Assembly: GCF_035938995.1 (NCBI RefSeq)
Contig: NZ_DASZGI010000015.1
Span: forward strand, 1 to 28,484
Reading direction: 5' to 3'
Source of the DNA: DASZGI01 sp035938995
Lineage (GTDB): Bacteria; Actinomycetota; Actinomycetes; Streptomycetales; Catenulisporaceae
Length of the DNA: 28,484 nt
Under the pieces are notes generated by a model, which was not told where the DNA came from, did not search any database, and saw only the letters and a program-made list of their open reading frames with translations. The translations under genes and the position numbers were made by a program. Below, in pieces: positions 1 to 7,092 of this stretch (positions are counted from its first letter, which is position 1; each line of letters opens with the position of its first letter).

Positions 1-770
1 CGCCATTCGGGAACCCACACCACGCCGGGATCGACGAGGTCGAACCCGGCGAACAGTGCCTGCACCTCGCTCCTGGTGCGCAGCGTGACCGAGCTGACCT
101 GCCGCTCGTACATCTGCCGCGCGGCGTGCAGGTGATCGGCCGGCATGCCTTCCGTGTCGCGGCTGCCGTGCGCGATGACCAGCGCGCTGCCGGGTGCCAG
201 CGCGTCGCGGTACTGCGCCAGTGTCCCGCGCGGATCGTCGGCGTCGGACACGAAGTGCAGCACCATCACCATGAGCAGCGCGACCGGTTGGTCCAGATCC
301 AGCAGGTCGCGCAGCTCTGGGGCGGCGAGCACCCGCGCCGGATCGCGCAGGTCGGCCTGCACCGCCGCCGTACGCTCGTCGCTGGCCATCATCTGCCGCG
401 TGTGCGCTACAGCCACCGGGTCGACATCCACGTACACGACGCGAGCGTCCGGCGTCACGTGCCGGGCCACCTCATGCACATTGCCCACGGTGGGAATGCC
501 CGAGCCGAGATCGATGAACTGCGTGATCCCCGCGTGTGCGCAGTACGTGACCGCGCGCCGCAGGAATGCCCGGCTCAGCCGCGCCATCGCCGGACCCTCG
601 GGCATCAGCTCCAGGGTCTTGCGCGCCACCTCGCGGTCCACCGCGAAGTTGTGCGAGCCGCCGAGAAACCAGTCCCAGATCCGCGCCACGCTCGGCTGAT
701 CGAGCGCCACGTCGCTGGGCGCCCACACGGGCCGGTCTGCCGCCATGACCGCATCAGCCTCCGTCACCAT
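1..770 (-). CDS. SAM-dependent methyltransferase, DUF574/Methyltransf_19 type (C-terminus cut by window edge)
   Basis: The frame reads leftward from ATG at 770 and stays open to base 1, giving 256 codons. The family is usually about 265-280 residues, so only the tail is missing. The N-terminal segment (RPVWAPSDVALDQPSVARIWDWFLGG, split here as RPVWAPSDV / PSVARIWDWFLGG) is typical of the actinobacterial DUF574 group. The SAM-binding motif I follows as FIDLGSGIPT, then the acidic strand end VVYVDVDPVAV and a late LLMVMVLHFV strand. The family transfers methyl groups from SAM; its substrates are mostly unknown and it is cytoplasmic. A second in-frame ATG lies eight codons in (746). The start abuts a large hairpin at 776-820 that probably ends the upstream peptide gene, so this gene likely has its own promoter or depends on read-through. 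The family call is confident; the substrate is not known. Confidence 0.88.
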   Translation of the reverse strand, partial: MVTEADAVMAADRPVWAPSDVALDQPSVARIWDWFLGGSHNFAVDREVARKTLELMPEGPAMARLSRAFLRRAVTYCAHAGITQFIDLGSGIPTVGNVHEVARHVTPDARVVYVDVDPVAVAHTRQMMASDERTAAVQADLRDPARVLAAPELRDLLDLDQPVALLMVMVLHFVSDADDPRGTLAQYRDALAPGSALVIAHGSRDTEGMPADHLHAARQMYERQVSSVTLRTRSEVQALFAGFDLVDPGVVWVPEW

Positions 771-775
771 GGGTT

Positions 776-820
776 GATCCGCCGCCGGGCGCCAGCCTAC
801 CTGGCGCCCGGCGGCGGATC
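776..820 (-). terminator. Perfect 20-bp stem hairpin, probable terminator of the small peptide gene
   Basis: Arms GATCCGCCGCCGGGCGCCAG (776-795) and its exact reverse complement (801-820) flank a 5-nt loop. No U-tract follows, as is common for high-GC actinobacterial terminators. It lies 50 bases past the stop of the peptide gene and 6 bases before the methyltransferase start, so it could also act in the methyltransferase leader. Confidence 0.6.
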
Positions 821-869
821 CGTGGGTAACGAAGTCGGTTTCGCCGTACGGCTGGGTCGCGCGACCGAC

Positions 870-1022
870 CTACCAGTCGCACCCCTGAACCCAGTTACTG
901 GCGCCGCACTGCGGATGGACCGCGGCGGCCATGGCGCTGGGAACGTTCGCCGCACCCGCGAGGGCCAGGCCGGTGACGATTGCGGTTGCGGTGGTGGCGG
1001 CGACCATGATGCGCTTGAACAT
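870..1022 (-). CDS. Small secreted peptide with two cysteines (50 aa), unknown function
   Basis: ATG at 1022 is preceded by a good ribosome site (GAGGAAACACC-ATG) and the frame ends at TAG 870-872. The protein begins with a classical Sec signal peptide: charged MFKR, then a hydrophobic stretch over residues 6-26, then a probable cleavage site after PSAMA (about residue 32). The predicted mature peptide is only about 18 residues, rich in aromatics, with two cysteines five residues apart from the tail (CGASNWVQGC followed by DW). The cysteines could form a disulfide outside the cell. I do not recognise a family. A strong hairpin follows the gene and another (1172-1207) precedes it, so it looks like a separate transcription unit. 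Support: ribosome site, signal peptide and matching terminator. Against: very short, no homology check possible here. Confidence 0.68.
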   Translation of the reverse strand: MFKRIMVAATTATAIVTGLALAGAANVPSAMAAAVHPQCGASNWVQGCDW

Positions 1023-1171
1023 GGTGTTTCCTCACTTTGTCGATTTGTCGAACTGCTTGCGTGACCACGGCTTGCGTCAGCCGTGCACTTGAATCTTCAC
1101 CCGACCCCGCGCCACGGATGATCGGCGGAGCCCGGCGGTGCCCGACTGATCTCGGGCCGCTTCCCCGACGG

Positions 1172-1207
1172 TCACCTGCGCCCGTGCGAAAACACGGACG
1201 CAGGTGA
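1172..1207. terminator. 15-bp stem hairpin (terminator-like)
   Basis: TCACCTGCGCCCGTG (1172-1186) pairs with CACGGACGCAGGTGA (1193-1207) with one non-Watson-Crick position and a CGAAAA loop. It lies 350 bases beyond the MBL stop and 150 bases upstream of the peptide start on the same strand, so it probably insulates the two units. No U-tract follows. Confidence 0.45.
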
Positions 1208-1449
1208 TGTCGTAGGCGGGACTGACGCCTTGCGGTGGCCGCTCAGTCCTTTCTCACGGGGGCGCCGAGGCGCCATCTCCATCGTGATCGTCGGCGAGCC
1301 CGGCTGTCGATGTGGTAAGCCACCGTCTCGCCCCCCGTGCGCGGTGGCTTCTCACGAAACCCGTGTTCAAACGCCATACACCGGTGAGAGTTCGGGGCCT
1401 GCTTCGCTATGGCGACGCTGGCTCCTCGAGCGCCACGCCATCCCCGCCG

Positions 1450-1468
1450 CACCCACTCAGGTGAGGGA
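1450..1468. promoter_or_regulatory. Imperfect inverted-repeat element, second copy of the 6969-6994 motif
   Basis: CACCCACTCAGGTGAGGGA differs at only two positions (both C/T) from CACCTATTCAGGTGAGGGA at 6975-6993 and keeps the CACC...GGTG symmetry. The nearest gene it could control is unclear: it lies behind the MBL stop and about 430 bases upstream of the peptide gene. It is reported because of the match, not because of a promoter. Confidence 0.35.
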
Positions 1469-1558
1469 TTCGCCCGGTCTTCGAGTGGCAGGTTCGGTCG
1501 TGGTCTGACTTATGAATCGGTCTCCGTGTTCGAACGCTGTCAGGTCGTCGGTTGTCGA

Positions 1559-2464
1559 TCAGGCTGACAGCCAGGCGGCTGCGGAGTGCTGCAGCGGGTC
1601 GCCGCCGAGTTCGCGCAGGTTGTAGAGCGATTTGGCGCCGACCCAGAGGACGGTCGCGCCGAAGCGGCGCTCGGGATGGCGCTCGAGCATGGCGTGGAAG
1701 AAGTCTGTCGCGGTGGAATACTTCGCGAGCGCGTCTTCGACGTCGTCGAGGTAGCGGCGGGATTCGGCGATCACGCGGGTCGCATCGTCGTCGCGGTCCT
1801 TGTCCTTGTGGCTGGCCACGATCCACCGCGGTTCGAGCGCTTCGACGAGGTCGATCGCCGTGCGCCAGGCGTCCAGTCCGCCGCCGGCCGATTGGCCGAC
1901 GAACATGTGCACGCCGTTGTAGAGCACGTCGCCGGCGACCACGAGGCCGAGGTCGGGCACGTGGATCACGCTGGTGTCGTCGGAGTCGGTGTGTCCGACC
2001 TCGACGAGGCGCACCTCGTGCCCCTCGAGGGTCAGGTGGTTGTCGGGGGTGGCGACGGCGGTGACCGGTGACGGCGGGATCTGGCCGGGCCAGAGCCTGT
2101 CCCAGAGCAGCGGGCGGGCGGCGACGTTGCCGTGCATCTGGGCGATGGTCGCGGCGGTGGCGACCACCCGGGCGCCGAAGCGCCGGGCCAGCACGTCGGC
2201 GGTGAACCAGTGGTCGCCGTGTCCGTGCGTGACGAGGATGTGGGTGAGCCGCTTGCCGCTCGCTTGCACCCAATCGCCGACGAGCGCGGCCTGCTCCTCG
2301 GTCAGCGGCGGGTCGACGAGCACGGCGTCGCGTTCGCCGTGAATCAGCGTGACCGCGAGCGGCTGGAAGACGTGGGGTTCGCCGTTCGGCAGCGGTTCGG
2401 ACGCGTTCTGCGGGAGGGGGTCGGCGACGAAGACGTCGTAGCCGAGGGTATCGGGGGTGGACAT
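1559..2464 (-). CDS. MBL-fold metallohydrolase (301 aa)
   Basis: The metal-binding motif THGHGDHW is at residues 79-86 (H80, H82, D84, H85), the third-site histidine is in GHTD (H158) and the bridging aspartate is in VVAGDV (D179), so a complete dinuclear metal site can be seen. This is the small single-domain hydrolase group often annotated as beta-lactamase-like; real substrates may be lactones, thioesters or other hydrolysable metabolites. ATG at 2464 is chosen because GAGGAG lies just upstream (GACCGAGGAGAACC-ATG); the frame is open further, but that part covers the operator region. It is divergent from the TetR gene, with two identical-type palindromes between, so the TetR protein most likely represses it. 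A paralogue lies at 7542-8402. It is probably cytoplasmic, as there is no signal peptide. Confidence 0.9.
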   Translation of the reverse strand: MSTPDTLGYDVFVADPLPQNASEPLPNGEPHVFQPLAVTLIHGERDAVLVDPPLTEEQAALVGDWVQASGKRLTHILVTHGHGDHWFTADVLARRFGARVVATAATIAQMHGNVAARPLLWDRLWPGQIPPSPVTAVATPDNHLTLEGHEVRLVEVGHTDSDDTSVIHVPDLGLVVAGDVLYNGVHMFVGQSAGGGLDAWRTAIDLVEALEPRWIVASHKDKDRDDDATRVIAESRRYLDDVEDALAKYSTATDFFHAMLERHPERRFGATVLWVGAKSLYNLRELGGDPLQHSAAAWLSA

Positions 2465-2497
2465 GGTTCTCCTCGGTCGCGCATTGATCGGTAAGAA

Positions 2498-2515
2498 GTA
2501 AAGCGATCGCTTTAC
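2498..2515. promoter_or_regulatory. Perfect 18-bp palindrome, probable TetR operator 1
   Basis: GTAAAGCGATCGCTTTAC reads the same on both strands. It sits 34 bases upstream of the MBL start, where a repressor would block the leftward promoter. It shares its sequence with 2548-2565, centre-to-centre 50 bp (about five helical turns). Confidence 0.75.
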
Positions 2516-2547
2516 TGAGGCGGACCGTATCACGGGCGCGGATCGAG

Positions 2548-2565
2548 GTAAAGCGTTCGCTATAC
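2548..2565. promoter_or_regulatory. Near-perfect 18-bp palindrome, probable TetR operator 2
   Basis: GTAAAGCGTTCGCTATAC matches operator 1 at 16 of 18 positions. It overlaps the probable -10 of the TetR gene (2561-2566) and ends 8 bases before its ATG, which is the expected arrangement for autorepression. Confidence 0.72.
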
Positions 2566-2566
2566 T
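2561..2566 (+). promoter_or_regulatory. Probable -10 box of a leaderless TetR transcript
   Basis: TATACT lies 7 bases before the ATG at 2574, and no Shine-Dalgarno sequence is present between them. Transcription would therefore begin at or next to the start codon, giving a leaderless mRNA, which is common in actinobacteria. No convincing -35 is visible. Confidence 0.5.
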
Positions 2567-2573
2567 TGTAGCC

Positions 2574-3203
2574 ATGAAGACGACGAAGCCGCAGGCCCCG
2601 GCCCCGCAGGTCGGCGGCGGTCGCGGCGCGCGCGAGCGGATCCTGAAGGCGGCCGGGCAGCTGTTCTACGAGCGGGGAATCCACGCCACCGGGATTGCTG
2701 CCCTCGTCGAGGCCGCGCATGTCTCGACCCGCACCTTTTATCAGCAGTTTGAATCGAAGAACGCGCTGATCGAGGAGTACCTGCGCCGATTCGAGACGGA
2801 CGGGGCCCTCCAGTCCGAACGGCAACTCGGCCGGGAAGACCTGCCTCCTGCGGAGCGCCTGCTGGCGATCTTCGATCCGTTGGAGGCGATGCTGCGCTCG
2901 CCCAGCGCGGTACGCGGCTGCCCGTTCCACAACGCCGCGGTCGAGGCCGCCGGAGGGATGCCCGAGGTGGCTCGCTTCATCCAGCAGCACAAGCGGGCTT
3001 TCCTCGATCGCCTCGCGGCCGTCGCGGCCGAAGCCGGGGTCGTCGACGCGCGCGGCCTGGCCAGGCAACTCGCCGTGGTTTACGAGGGAGCCAACGCACT
3101 GGCCGCCACCTGCAACGACACGGACGTCATCGACGACGCGCGCGCCGCGGCCGCTGTGCTGCTCAAGACAGCCCTCGAACAACCAGACGATCATCGCGGC
3201 TGA
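2574..3203 (+). CDS. TetR-family transcriptional repressor (209 aa)
   Basis: The N-terminal DNA-binding domain (about residues 17-65) has the family pattern RERILKAAGQLFYERGIHAT, then IAALVEAAHVSTRTFYQQFESKNAL, with the recognition helix near residues 45-54. The remaining residues form an all-helical ligand-binding domain of ordinary length. A CPFHNAAVEA segment in the middle resembles the YxxGCPF-type motif of one TetR subgroup. The gene is divergent from the MBL hydrolase and the palindromes between them are its likely binding sites, so it probably represses both itself and the hydrolase until a ligand binds. The ligand is unknown; a substrate of the hydrolase is a reasonable guess. The ATG is used without a ribosome site (leaderless). 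Confidence 0.92.
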   Translation: MKTTKPQAPAPQVGGGRGARERILKAAGQLFYERGIHATGIAALVEAAHVSTRTFYQQFESKNALIEEYLRRFETDGALQSERQLGREDLPPAERLLAIFDPLEAMLRSPSAVRGCPFHNAAVEAAGGMPEVARFIQQHKRAFLDRLAAVAAEAGVVDARGLARQLAVVYEGANALAATCNDTDVIDDARAAAAVLLKTALEQPDDHRG

Positions 3204-3265
3204 GAAGCGCGACGGCGCGTCGCCGCCCGCACCGTCGGCCGCCGAGAGCACGACTGGTAGACCGT

Positions 3266-3311
3266 TGTTTGACGGTAGCTATGCTTGATAGGCAGCGGTG
3301 TTTGACAGGTA
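3266..3311 (+). repeat. Direct repeat upstream of the first LAL regulator
   Basis: TGTTTGACGGTA (3266-3277) and TGTTTGACAGGTA (3299-3311) are nearly identical and start 33 bp apart, about three helical turns. They may be tandem activator sites or duplicated -35 boxes (TTGACG/TTGACA). A -10-like TAGCAT at 3337-3342 lies 7 bases before the GTG start, compatible with a leaderless transcript. Confidence 0.35.
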
Positions 3312-3348
3312 TCCGTGAATTCGACCGGATTCGGACTAGCATCGTGGA

Positions 3349-6153
3349 GTGGTTCGAACACCAGCCGAGACCCCGGTGGTGCGGCGTGCGCCGCGAGCGT
3401 CGAACGTAGTTCTGCGCGGCCGGTCCGACGAGATGATGGCTGCGCTGGGGAAGCTGCGCCAGACCGCCCGCGCAGGCCACGGTCAAATCCTGCTGGTCAC
3501 CGGGGATCCGGGCATGGGCAAGACGGCGCTGGCGAACGCGATCCTCGCCGAGGCGGCCTCGCTGCGCTTCTGCTGCCTCACGGCCAGCGCGGATGCCATC
3601 GGACAGCTCTCCCCGGGAGCGCCGCTGCTCATCGCCCTGCGGCAGGGCCCGGAACCCCTGCTGTCCGGCGCGGACATCGCCGAGTTGGTAAGGCTCGTCG
3701 ACGAGCCGTTGCTGCTCCTGGAAGCGGTCAGCGACCGGCTGGAGACCGTCGCCGCCGCCGGGCCGACCCTGATCATGCTCGACGACCTCGAGCGCGCCGA
3801 CCAGCTCACCCGTTTCCTGCTGCGGGCGCTGCCGTTCCGCCTCGCGTCCTGCCCCTTGGTCTGGCTGTTGATCGGCCGACGCACCGACGACAGCGTCCTG
3901 ACGGACCTGGCGGTGTCGACGGCGTCCCAGGCCGCCGCCGAACACCTGGACCTTGGGCCGTTGTCGGGCCAGGCGGTGGCCGACATGGCCCGCGATCGGA
4001 TCGGCTCACCGCTGCCGGACGACGCGGCCGAGCTGCTGGCCCGCGCCGACGGCAATCCGTTCCTCGCCACGCAGATCATTGATTCCCTCCTGCCAGCCGA
4101 GACGCCGGGCGCCGCGCCAGCACCCGTCCCGTGGCAGGTGGCCCAGGCGCTGCACCGCACGCTTCTCAGTCTCAGCCCTTTGACCGTGGAACTCGTCCAC
4201 GTCACCGCCGTATTCGGCCAGCCTTGCACCCTCGAAGACGCCCAAGCGCTCGTCGGCGCGTCAGCGTTGGACACTGCGGCCGCGCTGGACGACGCCCTCG
4301 ACGCCGGGGTACTCGACCGTCGAGATGGGAAGATCACCTTCCGGTACCGGCTGGTCAGGGACAGCCTTTACGCCGATCTGACCGAGCCGGCCCGGCGTGC
4401 GTTGCACCGCCGTTGCGCGGAGCGCCTCGAGTCGGTCGGCGCCGAGAGCGCTGTGATCGCCGCCCACGCCCGGGAGGGAATCGAGCCGGGGCAGACCGGC
4501 TGTGCAGCCTTGGTCATGCAGTCTGCCGTCGATCTGGCCGCGGCCACGCCCGGCGCCGCCGCTGAACTGGCCCTGGTGGCGTTCCGGGCGCTTAAGCCCA
4601 CTGATCCGCCGTACCTGTTGCTCGGCGAGCAGTGTGTCAGGGTGCTGAGCGTGGTGCAACGCTGCGACGACGCCGTCGCGGTCGGCGATCTGATTCTGGC
4701 GCACCTGGACGACGGGGAGTCCGTGGGGCGGATCGAGCTCGCGCTGGCCAGGGCGCTGTGGCTGGCCGGCCGCTGGGAGTCGTCATCGGCCCGGTGTGCC
4801 GCGGCGCTCGCCAGGTCGGACTTGACCGCCGCGATGCGTGCGCGGCTTACGGCCCTTCAGGCGCTCGTGGAATCCCGGCTGCAGGGCACTGCGACGGTGC
4901 GCATGCAGGCCGAGCGGGCCTTGGCCGAGGCCCAGCGTCTCGACGATCGCGAGGCCCGCGTCACCGCGCTGCACGCCCTGGCCGAGATCACCCGCAACGG
5001 CGCCGACCACGCCGGCTCCCTGAGATATTTCCGGCAGCTGCGGGCCGAGTCTCAGCCGGTGTACTTCGCGCAGGAGATCATGGCGCTTCAGCACCTGGAC
5101 CGCTACCGCGATGCCGGGGCGCTGCTGAAGCAGGCCTGGAGCGAGTCGGCCGGGCACCCCGCCTCGGTGCTGCCGTCGCTGCTCTACGCGCAGATCTGGC
5201 GGGACTACAACCTCGGCCGGCTGGACGACGCCGAGGCGGGGGCCATGACCCTGCTCACACTGGCACGCGAACTCGGCTCGCGGATGTGCGAGCTGGAGGC
5301 GGCGTCGATCATGAGCATGGTCGCCTTACACCGCGGGCGATTGGACGACGCCCGCCGCGAACTCGCCCTCGACGGAAACGGGCCGACCGCCGCCGACGAG
5401 GAGCACGCGCCGCCGCTGTTGCTGACCCGCGCCTGGCTCACCGCGGCCGGAGGTGCGCCGACCGCCGCGGTCCAGTTGTTGTCGTCTCTGGTGCAGTCGG
5501 CGCACGCCGGAACGGACGCCTGGCCGTGGAAGCCGGGCTGGCTGCCGATCGTGGCCGGGATCGGACTCGCCGCGGACGACACGGTGTTCGTCAAAGAGGT
5601 GCAGTCGCTGGCCGAGTACGGCGCGGCCAAGAACCCCGGCGTGGCCAGCTTCGAAGGCATCGCAGTGCACATCCAGGGCCTCGCCCGGCGAGACGGGGCC
5701 CTGCTCCAGCGCGCGGTCGACGTCCTGGCCGCCGGTCCCCGGCCGCTGTTGCTGGCCGCGGCCCGCGAAGACCTCGGCAATCATCTGCTTGGCGGGCCAG
5801 AGCGTGCTGCTGGCATTGCCCAGCTGGACAAGGCATGGGAGGCGTATCGGCAGGCCGGAGCGACCGGGCCGCTGCAGCGCGTCCAGCAGTCCCTGCGCAG
5901 GGCAGGGGTCCGGCGTGCCGACTGGGTCACCGCCGCTCCCGCCCACGCGGTCGGCTGGGAGGCGCTGACCGAGACCGAGCGCACCGTGGCGCGGCTCATC
6001 GGTGCCGGGCAGTCCAACAAGCGGGTCGCCGCGCACCTCGGGGTGTCTACGAACACTGTCGGCACCCACGCCCGGTCCATTTTCGCCAAGCTCGACGTGC
6101 GCTCCCGGGCGCAGCTGGGCAATCAGTACCACGACCAGATCACGGCGGTTTAG
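3349..6153 (+). CDS. LuxR-family ATP-binding regulator, LAL type (934 aa)
   Basis: The protein has an N-terminal STAND ATPase: Walker A GDPGMGKT at 52-59 and Walker B LIMLDD at 141-146. A long helical, TPR-like middle follows, and a C-terminal LuxR helix-turn-helix (about 873-924) includes LTETERTVARLIGAGQSNKR and VAAHLGVSTNTVGTHARSIF. About 930 residues is normal for LAL regulators, which bind ATP and an inducer and then activate target promoters. GTG 3349 is used; alternatives at 3376 and 3379 also lack a ribosome site, so the first residues are uncertain. It ends one base before the end of the convergent alpha/beta hydrolase. Local targets could be the hydrolase and the tautomerase-MBL operon, whose shared control region holds a perfect inverted repeat. 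A second LAL regulator lies at the right end of the window. Confidence 0.9.
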   Translation: MVRTPAETPVVRRAPRASNVVLRGRSDEMMAALGKLRQTARAGHGQILLVTGDPGMGKTALANAILAEAASLRFCCLTASADAIGQLSPGAPLLIALRQGPEPLLSGADIAELVRLVDEPLLLLEAVSDRLETVAAAGPTLIMLDDLERADQLTRFLLRALPFRLASCPLVWLLIGRRTDDSVLTDLAVSTASQAAAEHLDLGPLSGQAVADMARDRIGSPLPDDAAELLARADGNPFLATQIIDSLLPAETPGAAPAPVPWQVAQALHRTLLSLSPLTVELVHVTAVFGQPCTLEDAQALVGASALDTAAALDDALDAGVLDRRDGKITFRYRLVRDSLYADLTEPARRALHRRCAERLESVGAESAVIAAHAREGIEPGQTGCAALVMQSAVDLAAATPGAAAELALVAFRALKPTDPPYLLLGEQCVRVLSVVQRCDDAVAVGDLILAHLDDGESVGRIELALARALWLAGRWESSSARCAAALARSDLTAAMRARLTALQALVESRLQGTATVRMQAERALAEAQRLDDREARVTALHALAEITRNGADHAGSLRYFRQLRAESQPVYFAQEIMALQHLDRYRDAGALLKQAWSESAGHPASVLPSLLYAQIWRDYNLGRLDDAEAGAMTLLTLARELGSRMCELEAASIMSMVALHRGRLDDARRELALDGNGPTAADEEHAPPLLLTRAWLTAAGGAPTAAVQLLSSLVQSAHAGTDAWPWKPGWLPIVAGIGLAADDTVFVKEVQSLAEYGAAKNPGVASFEGIAVHIQGLARRDGALLQRAVDVLAAGPRPLLLAAAREDLGNHLLGGPERAAGIAQLDKAWEAYRQAGATGPLQRVQQSLRRAGVRRADWVTAAPAHAVGWEALTETERTVARLIGAGQSNKRVAAHLGVSTNTVGTHARSIFAKLDVRSRAQLGNQYHDQITAV

Positions 6154-6154
6154 C

Positions 6155-6877
6155 TCATTCGGCCGCGGTCAGCGCCAGCTTGATGAAATTCGCGGCGGCG
6201 ACCGGCTGCGCGATGAAAGCGGTGTGCGAGCCGGCGATGGTCTGCGTGGTGGCGCCCATGCGGTCGGCCATGAAGCGCTCCGCGTCCGGCGGGATGGCGT
6301 TGTCGCTCTCAGAGACCAGATACCACGACGGCTTGGTCTTCCATCCCGCCGCGGTGGCGTTCTCGGTCAGTGCGGCGAGGGAGAGCGGGCGCTGGGTCGC
6401 GTACATCACGGCGGCGGTGTCGACCGGCACGTCGGCGCAGAACGTCTCGCGGAACTGCTCCTTGGCGATGTACAGGTCAGGGCCATGGGCTGCGCCGGGG
6501 GCGTCGTACGGGGTGGGGTAGGAGGTCTTGGCCAGCAGCGAGGGCGGGAACGGGCCCTGCACGCTCGCGCAGCTCTCGCCGACGTCGAGCCCGAACGCGG
6601 CCAGGTAGACCAGCCCGGTGACGTTGTCCAAGTCGGCAGCGGCCTGGCTGATCACGGCGCCGCCGTAAGAGTGGCCGACCAGCAGCACGGGGCCGTCGAT
6701 CGCGCGCACGGCGGCGGCGAGGGCGGCGGCGTCAAAGGCCAGGCCGCGCAACGGGTTGGGCGGGGCGACCACGTCGTGGCCCGAGGAGGTCAGCTCCCGG
6801 ATCACGCCCGCGAAACCAGAGGCGTCCGCGAACGCGCCGTGGACGAGTACGACCGTGGGGGAGGAGGGACCGGTCAT
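6155..6877 (-). CDS. Alpha/beta hydrolase (240 aa)
   Basis: The fold and catalytic triad are visible: oxyanion region LVHGAF at 11-16, nucleophile elbow GHSYGG with S70, acid D192 in SESDNAIP, and H218 in AGSHTAF. It belongs to the small cytoplasmic esterase/salicylate-esterase-like group common in Streptomyces; the substrate is unknown. ATG 6877 is chosen because it gives the usual family N-terminus (short polar leader, then TVVLVHG). AAGGAG lies about 12 bases upstream, a little far; a GTG at 6910 would add 11 residues. The gene is convergent with the LAL regulator and divergent from the tautomerase, with the 6969-6994 inverted repeat in its promoter region. A paralogue at 24801-25496 is also next to a LAL gene. 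Confidence 0.9.
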   Translation of the reverse strand: MTGPSSPTVVLVHGAFADASGFAGVIRELTSSGHDVVAPPNPLRGLAFDAAALAAAVRAIDGPVLLVGHSYGGAVISQAAADLDNVTGLVYLAAFGLDVGESCASVQGPFPPSLLAKTSYPTPYDAPGAAHGPDLYIAKEQFRETFCADVPVDTAAVMYATQRPLSLAALTENATAAGWKTKPSWYLVSESDNAIPPDAERFMADRMGATTQTIAGSHTAFIAQPVAAANFIKLALTAAE

Positions 6878-6968
6878 GGGGGATACACGCTCCTTGGCTA
6901 GGCCGAGCACTGCGGCGGGCTGCGGGCGAGCAGACGTGCTTCCAGGGTCACAGCAGGGGCGCGACTCG

Positions 6969-6994
6969 GTCCCTCACCTATTCAGGTGAGGGAC
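6969..6994. promoter_or_regulatory. Perfect 11-bp inverted repeat, candidate operator
   Basis: GTCCCTCACCT (6969-6979) and AGGTGAGGGAC (6984-6994) are exact reverse complements around ATTC. The element is centred between the divergent hydrolase (start 6877) and tautomerase (start 7093). It is not behind a gene end, so an operator is more likely than a terminator. A 19-base match with two changes lies at 1450-1468. Confidence 0.6.
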
Positions 6995-7092
6995 ACGCGG
7001 GCGGTAGCTGATCAAGACTGGCGGGGCTCGCGCGATCCCCGGAAGCGCCGCTTCGGGCCGCCTTATCCGTACCGGGACACAAGGAGCCCCCA

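Larger units (their letters stand above)
1023..1558. other. Intergenic region, no convincing gene
   Basis: This 536-base stretch lies between the peptide gene and the MBL gene. It contains the hairpin at 1172-1207 and a palindrome-like element at 1450-1468 that matches one at 6969-6994. Short open frames exist on both strands (for example 1243-1452 minus), but they are arginine-rich, lack ribosome sites and resemble no protein. The peptide promoter should lie in 1030-1170; two ACGCAAGC copies occur near 1057-1076, but no clear -35/-10 pair is visible. Confidence 0.5.

Noticed and set aside
3209..3223. Short GCGACG-GCG-CGTCGC hairpin after the TetR gene
   Set aside because: The stem is only 6 bp and such runs are common by chance in this GC-rich DNA; not counted as a terminator.
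1407..3251. A 614-codon minus-strand frame spanning the MBL gene, the operators and the TetR gene
   Set aside because: It crosses the divergent promoter and is in the wrong frame for both real genes; composition is arginine-rich.
4632..6521. A 629-codon plus-strand frame overlapping the LAL gene and the hydrolase
   Set aside because: It is in another frame of the LAL gene and contains no domain; the LAL frame holds Walker and HTH motifs.
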